This document shows positions 1 through 6,066 of a DNA stretch of 9,145 nucleotides, one piece after another (position 1 is the stretch's first letter; every line of letters begins with the position of its first letter). This DNA comes from an uncultured Ruminococcus sp. Its GTDB lineage: Bacteria; Bacillota; Clostridia; Oscillospirales; Ruminococcaceae. The stretch lies in contig CAADWP010000057.1 of the NCBI GenBank assembly GCA_900752785.1, positions 1 through 9,145 of the forward strand, in the 5' to 3' direction. The notes beneath the pieces were generated by a model that worked only from the letters and a program-made list of their open reading frames with translations, was not told the DNA's origin and did not search any database. The position numbers and the translations under genes were made by a program.

Positions 1-687
1 AGTTCCTGATATAATGGTTTCGTCGTATGCGTCCATAGCGGCTTTCGCCTCGCTTTGAGCTGCCTCCAACTCTGCTATGGCATTCGCCGCCGCTTGATTG
101 GCTTCGTCAAGTCTTTCTGAGGCTTCCGCTGATATTTTTCCGTTGTCTGCGAACTCCTCCATTACTCTTTCGGCAGATTGAACAGCCTCTGCTAATGCCT
201 CATGTGCTGCTGTCGAATTTTCAAGCTCGGAATTAAGCTGTCCTGCCGCCGCCTCGCATAGTTCGTACATTTCATCGACGTTTCCTAATGCGTCTGCTGT
301 TTTCAGCCCCATTTCTACGAGTTCCTCTGTGGTGTAAATCATCTCAAGAGCCGATTTATCGTATTGTTGAGCTGCCGCTGTCCAGTTATCCGTTCCTGCT
401 GAGGCTGCCTCCATTGCGTTATCAAGGTTATTAAGGGCGGCTGAAAGTTCGTCCGCCGCCCCTCCTGCGTCTCCTGCGGAGCTGTTGATCTCGTCAATGG
501 ATTGTGCAACACCGTCTACTGCTGTCGCCGTCTGAGTAGCAGAAGAGGCGACACCGTCAATAGCCGAGCTTGCAGCTTCTCCTGCCTGCTCCCAAGCCTC
601 CATAGCGTTTAGTCCACTTTCTCCAATTTGCGACATTTTGTCGCTCATGTCGTCTATGAGACTAAACCGAGCTTTTAAATCAGCCAT
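1..687 (-). CDS. Tape measure protein, N-terminal part (XkdO-like), runs off left edge
   Basis: The reading frame is open from the ATG at 687-685 to base 1, giving 229 codons with no stop. A strong Shine-Dalgarno, AGGAGGTGAC at 702-693, sits 5 bases before the ATG and fixes the start. The protein begins MADLKARFSLIDDMSDKM and is then rich in Ala, Glu, Ser and Gln in long helical, coiled-coil-like runs with few prolines. That is typical of the N-terminus of a phage tape measure protein, which sets tail length and is threaded inside the tube. Its place directly after the frameshifting chaperone matches the xkdN-xkdO order of PBSX. No transmembrane or lytic domain is visible; those usually lie further downstream. 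Naming it tape measure rests on position and composition, because no enzymatic motif is present. It is incomplete only because the window ends. Confidence 0.85.
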   Translation of the reverse strand, partial: MADLKARFSLIDDMSDKMSQIGESGLNAMEAWEQAGEAASSAIDGVASSATQTATAVDGVAQSIDEINSSAGDAGGAADELSAALNNLDNAMEAASAGTDNWTAAAQQYDKSALEMIYTTEELVEMGLKTADALGNVDEMYELCEAAAGQLNSELENSTAAHEALAEAVQSAERVMEEFADNGKISAEASERLDEANQAAANAIAELEAAQSEAKAAMDAYDETIISGT

Positions 688-707
688 AGGTTGTCACCTC
701 CTGTATT

Positions 708-1339
708 TTATATTTTACTGTCAAGCCTGCAAGGGTCGTCGCTTTCGCATAGCTCTGAGGCTATGTAAAATAACTGTCTTTCTCTCGGTAGATTGTAGAA
801 CGTCTCCGGGCGTAAGTTATGCCTCTGCCATAGAACGTGCGCCCAATATGCCGTTGAGCCCTTGCTTTTGATTAGTTTTTTGCGTCTTTAAGTGTTTCCT
901 CCTCGTCACTCTCGAAGTCGCCTATGCCGAGTGCTGACATAACGATACGGGAAACGTGCTGAAACTCATCTGCTCTGGGGAATACGAGCAGAGGCATTTC
1001 GGTGATGTCAACACACTTGTAATGCTCCATAAGAGCCTTGTCCTTGAGATCGGGGTACTGTAATGCCTCAGCGATAATATGTCTTGTCGCCTTAGCGTAG
1101 TCTCTTTCGGTTTTCCACACTACCTCTCCGTTAGCTATAAGAGGATTGCCTCTCTTATCGGTGGCTATCTTGCGGCTGCGGTAAGCGTCGTTTATCTTCT
1201 GGATTTCCGCCTGCGTCAGCACTTTGATCTCGAACTGAATAACTTCTCCGTTTTCGTCCTTGAAAGTCTCAGGTCCGGGAGCTGTTACAACTTCCGGCTC
1301 AGTATTTCTCATAAAATATTTAAGGTCCTTTTTGCTCAT
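708..1339 (-). CDS. Tail assembly chaperone, -1 frameshift (gpGT-like) product
   Basis: Translation up to the AAC codon at 877-875, then a -1 slip, continues from CTA at 875-873 through 55 codons to TAA at 710-708. The result is a protein of about 210 residues. The extension begins LIKSKGSTAYW and contains LRPETFYNLPRERQLFYIAS. The pattern Pro-Glu-x-Phe, Leu-Pro-x-Glu-Arg, then an aromatic/aliphatic helix, is typical of the T part of G-T chaperones. The -1 frame has TAA at 890-888, four codons before the slip site, and contains no ATG, GTG or TTG, so it cannot start by itself. It ends 20 bases before the tape measure start. Frameshifting between these two parts is well established for many tailed phages. 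Here it is inferred from sequence, and the shift frequency is unknown. Confidence 0.8.
872..1339 (-). CDS. xkdN: Tail assembly chaperone, short (gpG-like) product, XkdN family
   Basis: A 155-residue protein starting at the ATG 1339-1337, behind AAAGGAGGAAAA. It resembles the PBSX XkdN family of contractile-phage tail assembly chaperones: a short charged N-terminus, a beta segment around residues 35-43 (QFEIKVLTQAEI), a helical middle (RSRKIATDKRGN, DYAKATRHIIAEAL) and an acidic C-terminus ending in DEEETLKDAKN. Such chaperones bind the tape measure protein and help recruit tube subunits; they are absent from mature virions. The gene lies between the tail tube and tape measure genes, the standard position. 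Its last codons, GCA AAA AAC before TAA, create a -1 slippery site, so this is the non-shifted product of a two-product gene. Confidence 0.85.
   Translation of the reverse strand: MSKKDLKYFMRNTEPEVVTAPGPETFKDENGEVIQFEIKVLTQAEIQKINDAYRSRKIATDKRGNPLIANGEVVWKTERDYAKATRHIIAEALQYPDLKDKALMEHYKCVDITEMPLLVFPRADEFQHVSRIVMSALGIGDFESDEEETLKDAKN
875..881 (-). promoter_or_regulatory. -1 programmed ribosomal frameshift slippery site A AAA AAC
   Basis: The minus strand reads A AAA AAC in the X XXY YYZ register of xkdN, immediately before the zero-frame TAA at 874-872. The same register is used at known bacterial and phage -1 sites. An SD-like AGGAGG at 903-898 lies 16 bases upstream, a little further than the 10-14 bases usual for stimulatory sites. 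A small stem (859-854 with 846-841, 6 bp, 7-base loop) starts 15 bases downstream of the heptamer, so it is a weak candidate stimulator. The adjacent stop codon may itself promote pausing. Confidence 0.8.
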
Positions 1340-1377
1340 ATGATTTTCCTCCTTTGCAAATAAGCCAATTCAAGGTA

Positions 1378-1407
1378 AGAGCCGTTAGAGCGTATCGTAA
1401 CGGCTCT
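1378..1407 (-). repeat. Perfect 10-bp stem-loop between tail tube and chaperone genes
   Basis: AGAGCCGTTA at 1378-1387 is the exact reverse complement of TAACGGCTCT at 1398-1407, with a 10-base loop. It lies 27 bases after the stop of the tail tube gene and about 40 bases before the xkdN start, in the 95-base gap 1340-1434. On the transcribed strand the stem is followed by TACCTTGAATT and not a U run, so it is not a classic intrinsic terminator. A 3' mRNA-stabilising or processing hairpin, or partial attenuator, would fit the need for far more tube than chaperone. That role is inference. Confidence 0.6.
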
Positions 1408-1434
1408 CTCTTAACCTTTTACTTTGTTGTGTTA

Positions 1435-1875
1435 TCAGACAACGTCCTTTGCGTTGAATGCGATTGTGTCCTCGACTACCTCTCCGCCGCTGTCAAGGTC
1501 AATGAGATTGAGGTCGCCCGTCAGAACACAGCCTACAACTGTCACGGTATGAGTGCCGTAATCTGCGTAGTAATCACTGTTCTGGTCGTCCATAATGCCC
1601 TGAATTGTAAGCTCAGGGGTTATGCCGGTTTCCTTGTACTCTCTGATCTTGTCCTCAAGGAAGTTAGTAGAACGTCTGCGAGTGATCGAGCCAGTGATCT
1701 GGTAGCCGAGCCAACGGGAGCTGTTTGAACGGTCTCCGAGCTGCTTACCTGTCCAAACGTCAGGCGTGAACTTTATGTTGAGCTTGATACCGTCAAGAAC
1801 TTCAACTCCGTCAATAAAAGCCTTACCCTCACGAAGAGAGATAGGGTTTCTGTTATGTGTCATTGTTCCTGCCAT
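1435..1875 (-). CDS. xkdM: Tail tube (core) protein, XkdM-like
   Basis: A 146-residue protein starting at ATG 1875-1873 behind AAGGAGGAATAAACA. The N-terminus MAGTMTHNRNPISLREGKAF, followed by DGVEVLDGIKLNIKFTPDVW and then Lys-Gln-Leu-Gly-Asp-Arg, is characteristic of the XkdM/DUF2001 tail tube family of contractile phages. Length agrees with that family. The protein is predicted to be mostly beta, with the GYQITGSITRRRST and TPELTIQGIMDD strands forming the two-sheet tube fold. It would polymerise into the inner tube inside the sheath. It follows the sheath gene by 14 bases, the usual sheath-tube order, and is followed by a strong hairpin. No oddities such as truncation or an added Ig-like domain are visible. 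Confidence 0.92.
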   Translation of the reverse strand: MAGTMTHNRNPISLREGKAFIDGVEVLDGIKLNIKFTPDVWTGKQLGDRSNSSRWLGYQITGSITRRRSTNFLEDKIREYKETGITPELTIQGIMDDQNSDYYADYGTHTVTVVGCVLTGDLNLIDLDSGGEVVEDTIAFNAKDVV

Positions 1876-1889
1876 TGTTTATTCCTCCT

Positions 1890-3239
1890 TTATCGTGTAG
1901 ATACTGTGAAATACAGCTTTTCTGAGCTGTCAACAGGCTCGATACCTACGTTGAAATAGGTTTCGTCGCCTACGGAATGCTCTCTGTCAACAAGGAAGTC
2001 GTTGCTGTAATCAATGTTCTTGATCGAGCCGTTTCCTCCCTCTGCACGAGGTCCGAACTGCTTGAGGATAGTCTTTCCGATACCCTCCATTACCTCCCAA
2101 CCTGTCTCGTCATTGTCGAAACGGTTAGGAGGGAAGTTTGACTTGATTGCCTCCGCAAATGCGTCAAACACTCTGATTACCTTGTTCTTGCTGTATGACT
2201 TATCCTTTGTTGAGGGGATAGTCACAAGGCTGTTGATGTCGTACTCAACAACAACATTTCCTGCCTCTGACATTGAGAAGAAGAATTCGCCGTTGTTAAT
2301 AGCCGCAACTGCCGCCTCATGTGTCTTGGGGCTGACTACGCTTACAGCTCCCTCGACGGTACGATTTGTGTTGCTTTCGGTGCTTCCTGCTCCTGCTGTA
2401 ATGCCTGCTACATATGCTGTTGCCATAGCAGCCGTAACTTCCTGATCGCCTATCTTGTAGCCGTTGGTTACATTGATAATGCCCTCATAGTCAGCGTTGT
2501 AATTAGGGAGAACTGCCTGTACTGTCTTTCCGACGTTTTCTCTGAGGTGCTTGATCTTTGAAAGTGCGGAGGCGTGAAGAGCTGCCGTATTGAACGGGAA
2601 CGCCATTGTATTCCATGCCTCTCCCTCTGCTGCTGTAAGGAATGCTGTTACTCCGTCATTGGAAAGGGCGGCGCTCACTCCGCCTGTCAGTGCGACGCTT
2701 GCTACCGCTGCTATAACAGCGTCGTCGGCACTCTTCTCGAATGTGATGTACTCGCTATCAGCAAGTCCCGTGTAAGCAGTAACGTTCTCAAACGTTTCCA
2801 TTACATTTCCGTCAAGGTAAATGCTGATGTCGAATCCCGATACAGGGTTAGCCACAACGGAGTATGAGAGATTATTGCCTCTTGCTCCCTTGTACTTTGC
2901 TGTACCCTTGAGACCGCCGCCTGTACCCTGAGCTGCTGTTGTTCCCTCTGTACAGATGTATACGATTACCTCGCTTGCTCCCTTGAACGCCTCACGGATA
3001 AAAAGCATATTAGAATCTTCATCGTAAACGCTGTGACCGAGCTTTGCCTTTGCTATATCAGGTGCAGAAGCTGTAAGATGAATCATTTCGCCTGTCGGAC
3101 CGTAGTCAGTGTTTCCCAGGGGGAGAATAACTGTGCCTCTTTCGCTACTGCTCGAAATATCCTGCTTCTGGCTAACGAAGTTGATGTATGTGCCGGGGCG
3201 TACCTTGCCGACACTCTTGTCAAATGTACCGCCTGCCAT
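1890..3239 (-). CDS. xkdK: Tail sheath protein, XkdK-like
   Basis: A 449-residue protein whose ATG (3239-3237) directly follows the TAA of the preceding gene; its ribosome site AAAGGAGGC lies inside the end of that gene. The N-terminus reads KVRPGTYINFVSQ, then GTVILPLGNTDYGPTGEMI, the usual start of contractile phage sheaths. A Gly/Ala-rich middle (about residues 95-200) is the variable outer part. The C-terminal domain (about 330-449) has a Lys-Ser-Asn-Phe-Pro-Pro-Asn-Arg-Phe-Asp-Asn-Asp helix-turn, and ends in VGIEPVDSSEKLYFTVSTR. The Pro-Val-Asp-Ser-x-Glu-Lys-x-Tyr motif is the hallmark of the family. Subunits surround the tube and contract to drive it through the cell envelope. Its presence establishes a myovirus-type or PBSX-like contractile tail. 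Confidence 0.95.
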   Translation of the reverse strand: MAGGTFDKSVGKVRPGTYINFVSQKQDISSSSERGTVILPLGNTDYGPTGEMIHLTASAPDIAKAKLGHSVYDEDSNMLFIREAFKGASEVIVYICTEGTTAAQGTGGGLKGTAKYKGARGNNLSYSVVANPVSGFDISIYLDGNVMETFENVTAYTGLADSEYITFEKSADDAVIAAVASVALTGGVSAALSNDGVTAFLTAAEGEAWNTMAFPFNTAALHASALSKIKHLRENVGKTVQAVLPNYNADYEGIINVTNGYKIGDQEVTAAMATAYVAGITAGAGSTESNTNRTVEGAVSVVSPKTHEAAVAAINNGEFFFSMSEAGNVVVEYDINSLVTIPSTKDKSYSKNKVIRVFDAFAEAIKSNFPPNRFDNDETGWEVMEGIGKTILKQFGPRAEGGNGSIKNIDYSNDFLVDREHSVGDETYFNVGIEPVDSSEKLYFTVSTR

Positions 3240-3461
3240 TTACTTTGCCTCCTTTTTCTTCCACTCGTTAATGGTTTCCTTGATCTCGCTTACGGAGTAT
3301 TTCTTTCCCTTGAGGGCGTATGTAGCGCCTACAAAGGTGCTTTCGTCAACTCCGAAAAGCGTTCCGCAGTTCTCTCTCAGCTTATCGAGAGTGAACTTAG
3401 GCTCTGCCGCCGAAACGTCCTTTGCAGGCGTTTCCACAGCTTTTGGTGTTTCTTTTCCCAT
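3240..3461 (-). CDS. Small phage protein, YqzN/YkzM-like
   Basis: A 73-residue protein. The frame extends to a GTG at 3506, but the ATG at 3461-3459 is preferred. AGAGGAGGAAAGACT immediately precedes it, and the longer version would overlap the end of the upstream gene. Residues 1-20 are polar and probably disordered. Residues 22-73 form a compact helical unit: FTLDKLRENCGTLFGV, a central TYALKGKKYSVSEI segment, then a helix ending in NEWKKKEAK. Small proteins with a Tyr-(Ser/Thr)-x-x-Glu-(Ile/Val) segment and Lys-rich tail commonly sit between XkdJ and XkdK in skin/PBSX-type operons. The family name is from memory and moderately sure. The function is not established; position suggests a tail-completion or sheath-associated role. 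The TAA abuts the sheath ATG, so translation is likely coupled. Confidence 0.7.
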   Translation of the reverse strand: MGKETPKAVETPAKDVSAAEPKFTLDKLRENCGTLFGVDESTFVGATYALKGKKYSVSEIKETINEWKKKEAK

Positions 3462-3483
3462 AGTCTTTCCTCCTCTGGGTATG

Positions 3484-3939
3484 TTAATGCTTTTTATATG
3501 CCGCACGCATATCGAATGAAGTTATACGGCTTGAAGCGGAACGGCTGTATGGTCGCCTGCTTACAAATCGTATCTTGAGTTGCACAACTCCGTCGTCGAT
3601 AGTTCGCAACTCAGGGTCTTTTATCCTCACGCCTTTTTTTGACATCTTTCCGTCCTGCTCCCTAAGAGGTATAAGGTTTCTCGCTTCCTTGATTGCTGTC
3701 AAGGCGCTCAAAGCCATTTCGTAAGCCTCCTGAGTTTCAGAATGAATGAATTTTATGTACCAATCGTACTCAGCTCCGTAGCTGCTGAAAGTGTCTCCGC
3801 TCGTTACTATCTCCGGGATAGGGTAGTAAACAGCCGGTACTTTAAAATCCTGCGGTAAGTTCCTGTAATAAGGAGTAGGGTTTCCTGCCGCTTGCAGAAT
3901 GTACCCGAAAATACTTGCTAATTCCTGCTCTATTACCAT
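3484..3939 (-). CDS. xkdJ: Tail terminator-type protein, XkdJ-like
   Basis: A 151-residue protein starting at ATG 3939-3937 behind GAGGAGGGCAAA. The N-terminal helix (IEQELASIFGYIL) leads into YYRNLPQDFKVPAVYYPIPE, resembling the Leu-Pro-x-x-Phe-x-x-Pro segment of phage tail terminator proteins (DUF6838-like). A long central helix (residues 70-90, THSETQ-type, YEMALSALTAIKEARN) and a C-terminal beta part with VVQLKIRFVSRRPYSR complete the fold. Terminator proteins cap the tube when the tape measure length is reached and form the tail side of the joint with the head. Position after the gp10-like gene and before the small protein and sheath matches XkdI-XkdJ-XkdK. The basic extreme C-terminus is unremarkable. 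Assignment is by pattern and synteny. Confidence 0.72.
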   Translation of the reverse strand: MVIEQELASIFGYILQAAGNPTPYYRNLPQDFKVPAVYYPIPEIVTSGDTFSSYGAEYDWYIKFIHSETQEAYEMALSALTAIKEARNLIPLREQDGKMSKKGVRIKDPELRTIDDGVVQLKIRFVSRRPYSRSASSRITSFDMRAAYKKH

Positions 3940-3949
3940 TTTGCCCTCC

Positions 3950-4462
3950 TCACTCGAAGTAACGGTCTATCCACTCTTGCAACTTTGCCTCAACGAGTGA
4001 GGGAAACATAGTCTCGAATATGCGTAAAGCGCTATCCCAATAATGTTTTCCCTCTACCCAATGTTGCTTAAGCACTATTCCTGTTTTTGCTCCGGGTATG
4101 TACTCGAATTTATCTCCGTTCCATTGTCCCGGTACAAATCGTGTTGAGACGCCTTTCGGGTTAGTCCAATGTCCGTCGTTGACGTAAGAAGCATAATCAA
4201 CGTGAGTGCCGATTTCAAGTGTAAGCCCTCCGTCGGATATTTCCCACACGTTGTTTGCGTCGCCTTTGGTGAAACTGTGCAAAAGTAAACGTGTATCAGT
4301 AACGTTTCTACGCACAATTTCGTCCTCTACTATTCGGAGTAATTCAATGCCTATTGCCTCAAGCCATAATACCGCTTCTGCTTTTAGGTCGCCTTTTCCT
4401 GCTGCCTGTAACCTCTGGAAGAAGTCTTTGAATTCCGATAAATCAAACTCGACTTTAGCCAT
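3950..4462 (-). CDS. xkdI: HK97 gp10-like / XkdI-like head-tail joining protein
   Basis: A 170-residue protein. Its ATG (4462-4460) shares one base with the preceding stop (TAATG), which implies coupled translation. An N-terminal helix (FDLSEFKDFFQRLQA) precedes a helical stretch to about residue 55 with NVTDTRLLLHSF, then the strand-turn THVDYASYVNDGHWTNP at about 87-102. The Tyr-Ala-x-Tyr-Val-x-x-Gly-His core is diagnostic of the HK97 gp10 family. The C-terminus (HYWDSALRIFETMFPSLVEA) is another helix. Members sit between head-closure and tail-terminator genes and are needed for tail completion. Length fits XkdI. The segment at about residues 108-135 (FVPGQWNGDKFEYIPG) is typical of the clostridial variants. 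Confidence 0.85.
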   Translation of the reverse strand: MAKVEFDLSEFKDFFQRLQAAGKGDLKAEAVLWLEAIGIELLRIVEDEIVRRNVTDTRLLLHSFTKGDANNVWEISDGGLTLEIGTHVDYASYVNDGHWTNPKGVSTRFVPGQWNGDKFEYIPGAKTGIVLKQHWVEGKHYWDSALRIFETMFPSLVEAKLQEWIDRYFE

Positions 4463-4830
4463 TACAGAGGCCTCTGTTTCTCCACTCGTTTTATGTAAAC
4501 GATAATATGGTGATCTCTTATATAGCGAGGTTGTTCTGCCGTGTATTCAAGACCTGTTTCGAGGCTGACGATTTTATCGTTCAGCCTTATATCTGTCCCT
4601 GTCGGTAATGTCAGCTTTATTCGTGCGTCCATATCGTTTTGCGGCTCGTTCTGAACGATAGTGATACTTGACGTTTTTACGCCGAAATGACACATTACTT
4701 CTGTCAAATCCGGCTTTGTTCCATAGCCGTACTTCACATCACTTCCTGTAGGAAGCCCGTAGCCGGGGCTTGATGATGTGGTCGTAACGTGGAATATGTT
4801 GCATTTGTGGTCGAAAAAATCTTCAATCAT
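4462..4830 (-). CDS. xkdH: Head closure protein, XkdH-like (DUF3599-type)
   Basis: A 122-residue protein starting at ATG 4830-4828, overlapping the previous gene by four bases (ATGA); its SD AGGAAGC lies in that gene. It begins MIEDFFDHKCNIFHV, a pattern common to small head-closure or stopper proteins that start with a helix followed by a strand with a Cys. Several beta segments follow: VMCHFGVKTSSITIVQ, ARIKLTLPTGTDIRLNDKIV, LEYTAEQPRYIRDHHIIVYI. The last resembles the final strands of SPP1 gp16/XkdH-type proteins. These proteins attach below the adaptor ring to retain packaged DNA and make the tail docking surface. Assigned by fold pattern and by its exact synteny between the YqbG-like and XkdI-like genes. 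No anomalies are seen. Confidence 0.75.
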   Translation of the reverse strand: MIEDFFDHKCNIFHVTTTSSSPGYGLPTGSDVKYGYGTKPDLTEVMCHFGVKTSSITIVQNEPQNDMDARIKLTLPTGTDIRLNDKIVSLETGLEYTAEQPRYIRDHHIIVYIKRVEKQRPL

Positions 4831-5210
4831 AGCTTCCTAAGCCTCATATTCACGCCGTTTTTTGGCTCGTTTATCACATAATCGTCCAGTAAGGCGGCAA
4901 TATCAAGTCCCTCTACGGATATATCCGTTTCCTTGTCAGTGTAAGAATAGTCGTCGAAAGTTTCGGATTTCGCTGTTTTTGCCGCCCTTATAGCGTTGTT
5001 GGCATATGCCTCCGCCAAAATAATGACCGCTGTTTTTACGTCCTCCGGTATGGAGTTATACTCCTCAAATGTGTTGTGCGTGAGGGTTATAACATACTTC
5101 TCCGCTCTCGCTATATCTACTCTGAGCCGCTGATCTGATCGCTTTTGAACTTGCTTGTTTTCTGAATACTCCTTTATTGCCGAGGGCTGTACCCAAGGTC
5201 TGTTTGCCAT
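4827..5210 (-). CDS. yqbG: Head-tail connector (adaptor), YqbG-like (DUF3199-type)
   Basis: A 127-residue, mainly helical protein starting at ATG 5210-5208. The upstream AAGGGGGCGATACA is a somewhat weaker ribosome site than those of its neighbours. The sequence VQPSAIKEYSENKQVQ, then RLRVDIARAEKYVITLTH, then VKTAVIILAEAYANNAI follows the helix pattern of YqbG/SPP1 gp15 adaptors: an Asp-Ile-x-x-Ala-Glu helix and an (Ile/Leu)-Ala-Glu-Ala-Tyr-Ala helix. Adaptors bind the portal ring and form the first layer of the connector. The C-terminus (ALLDDYVINEPKNGVNMRLR) matches the basic tail that contacts the next ring. The stop overlaps the start of the XkdH-like gene. Confidence 0.8.
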   Translation of the reverse strand: MANRPWVQPSAIKEYSENKQVQKRSDQRLRVDIARAEKYVITLTHNTFEEYNSIPEDVKTAVIILAEAYANNAIRAAKTAKSETFDDYSYTDKETDISVEGLDIAALLDDYVINEPKNGVNMRLRKL

Positions 5211-5222
5211 TGTATCGCCCCC

Positions 5223-5612
5223 TTACACGGGAATGCGTACCAAATGCAGATAAATCTCAGCACTACCGGCTGTTGCTGCCGTGCCTGTCTGAGTGTACTT
5301 GATCTTGACCTTTGTAGCTGCACTGAGTTCGACGAACTTATTGACGGTGTATACTCCTGCTGTTCCCTCTGTGATGTCAGAAGAGCCGAGAATGTCGTCT
5401 GCATCGTCGTTTGTTCCGACAGTCAGCACATTGGTTGTTCCTGCGTTAAAAGCCTTATTCACGACGGCTGTTGCCCTCGTTACGATAACGCCTGCAGGCA
5501 GCTCCAAAGTTTCTACGCCGGTTGACGCTCCGTCGGTGTCAAATGCAATCTCTCCTGCATAGAAGAGCTGTTCTACACCACAAGCGCCGATATCATATCC
5601 CTGTACTTTCAA
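5223..5612 (-). CDS. Small beta-rich head protein, possible capsid decoration
   Basis: A 129-residue protein with a TTG start at 5612-5610. The start is supported by AAGGAGGG ending 8 bases upstream and by the lack of any better in-frame start. It is rich in Ala, Thr, Val and Gly, with alternating hydrophobic strands: VETLELPAGVIVTRATAVV, TNVLTVGTNDDADDIL, TKVKIKYTQTGTAATAGSAE, and a final IYLHLVRIPV. This fits a beta-sandwich. Similar small proteins beside capsid genes in clostridial phages are usually annotated hypothetical or head decoration. I do not recognise a specific family. Position after the capsid and YqbF-like genes and before the connector supports a structural head role. Core PBSX lacks an obvious equivalent, so it may be an added decoration. 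Real gene: high confidence; function: low. Confidence 0.7.
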   Translation of the reverse strand: MKVQGYDIGACGVEQLFYAGEIAFDTDGASTGVETLELPAGVIVTRATAVVNKAFNAGTTNVLTVGTNDDADDILGSSDITEGTAGVYTVNKFVELSAATKVKIKYTQTGTAATAGSAEIYLHLVRIPV

Positions 5613-5625
5613 CTATTTTCCCTCC

Positions 5626-6054
5626 TTAGCTTTCCTGTATTTCGGTCATTGTAGGACTTCCATAAGTGATTTCGCCCTCAAGCTCCTCAACCGGGAGTTC
5701 CTCTTTGAGCTTCTTGATTATGTCGTCCTTTTTCTTGATACCCTTGAGGCTAATGTTCTTGTATGTAGCGAATGTTTCAAGCTCCGATACATTCATTTCC
5801 TCAAGGGTCTTACCGCCGTAAGCCGGGGCAGGCTCTCCGCTCATGTCAATTACGCCCGTATTACCGTCTGTTTCTGCGTCTGCTGTCAGCTCCATAGGTC
5901 CTGCGTTGCAAGTCTCAAAATAGCCGCTTGCAAGGAGTGTTTCAGCCTCTGCGTCCTCAAGTTCGATATAAGGCTTTTCACGAGTTACTGTTACAAGCCT
6001 GCCGTTTATGTTCGTGCTGTACGAAAGTCCTTTGTTCAGCTTTATTCTATACAT
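5626..6054 (-). CDS. yqbF: YqbF-like protein with C-terminal HeH/SAP-like domain
   Basis: A 142-residue protein starting at ATG 6054-6052 behind TAAGGAGGAGCTTGT. Residues 1-48 (MYRIKLNKGLSYSTNI, then a beta hairpin and EAETLLASGYFE) resemble the N-terminal YqbF domain of the skin element. Residues 49-80 are an acidic, Gly/Pro-containing linker. Residues 81-118 (GKTLEEMNVSELETFATYKN followed by a Gly-Ile-Lys-Lys-Lys-Asp turn and a Lys-rich helix) match the short helix-extended-helix fold seen in SAP, LEM and Rho N-terminal domains, which often touch nucleic acid. The function of YqbF proteins is not established. Synteny between the capsid and connector genes equals yqbE-yqbF-yqbG, so a head-associated role is reasonable. 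The C-terminus beyond 118 is acidic. Confidence 0.78.
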   Translation of the reverse strand: MYRIKLNKGLSYSTNINGRLVTVTREKPYIELEDAEAETLLASGYFETCNAGPMELTADAETDGNTGVIDMSGEPAPAYGGKTLEEMNVSELETFATYKNISLKGIKKKDDIIKKLKEELPVEELEGEITYGSPTMTEIQES

Positions 6055-6066
6055 ACAAGCTCCTCC

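Noticed and set aside
638..871. Plus-strand 77-codon frame in the apparent gap before the tape measure
   Set aside because: The same bases encode the -1 frame extension of the chaperone on the minus strand, which has protein-family features and a slippery site.
1354..1728. Plus-strand open frame of 124 codons opposite the tail tube gene
   Set aside because: It is antisense to a well-recognised gene, has Cys/Val-rich non-family content and no matching ribosome site; a shadow frame.
3462..3506. GTG start at 3506 for the small YqzN/YkzM-like gene
   Set aside because: The ATG at 3461 has an AGGAGG site directly before it, whereas the GTG version overlaps the upstream gene and has no ribosome site.
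3033..3578. Plus-strand open frame of 181 codons opposite sheath and neighbours
   Set aside because: It spans three confident minus-strand genes, is Cys/Leu/Ser-rich as complement-strand frames are, and has no family resemblance.
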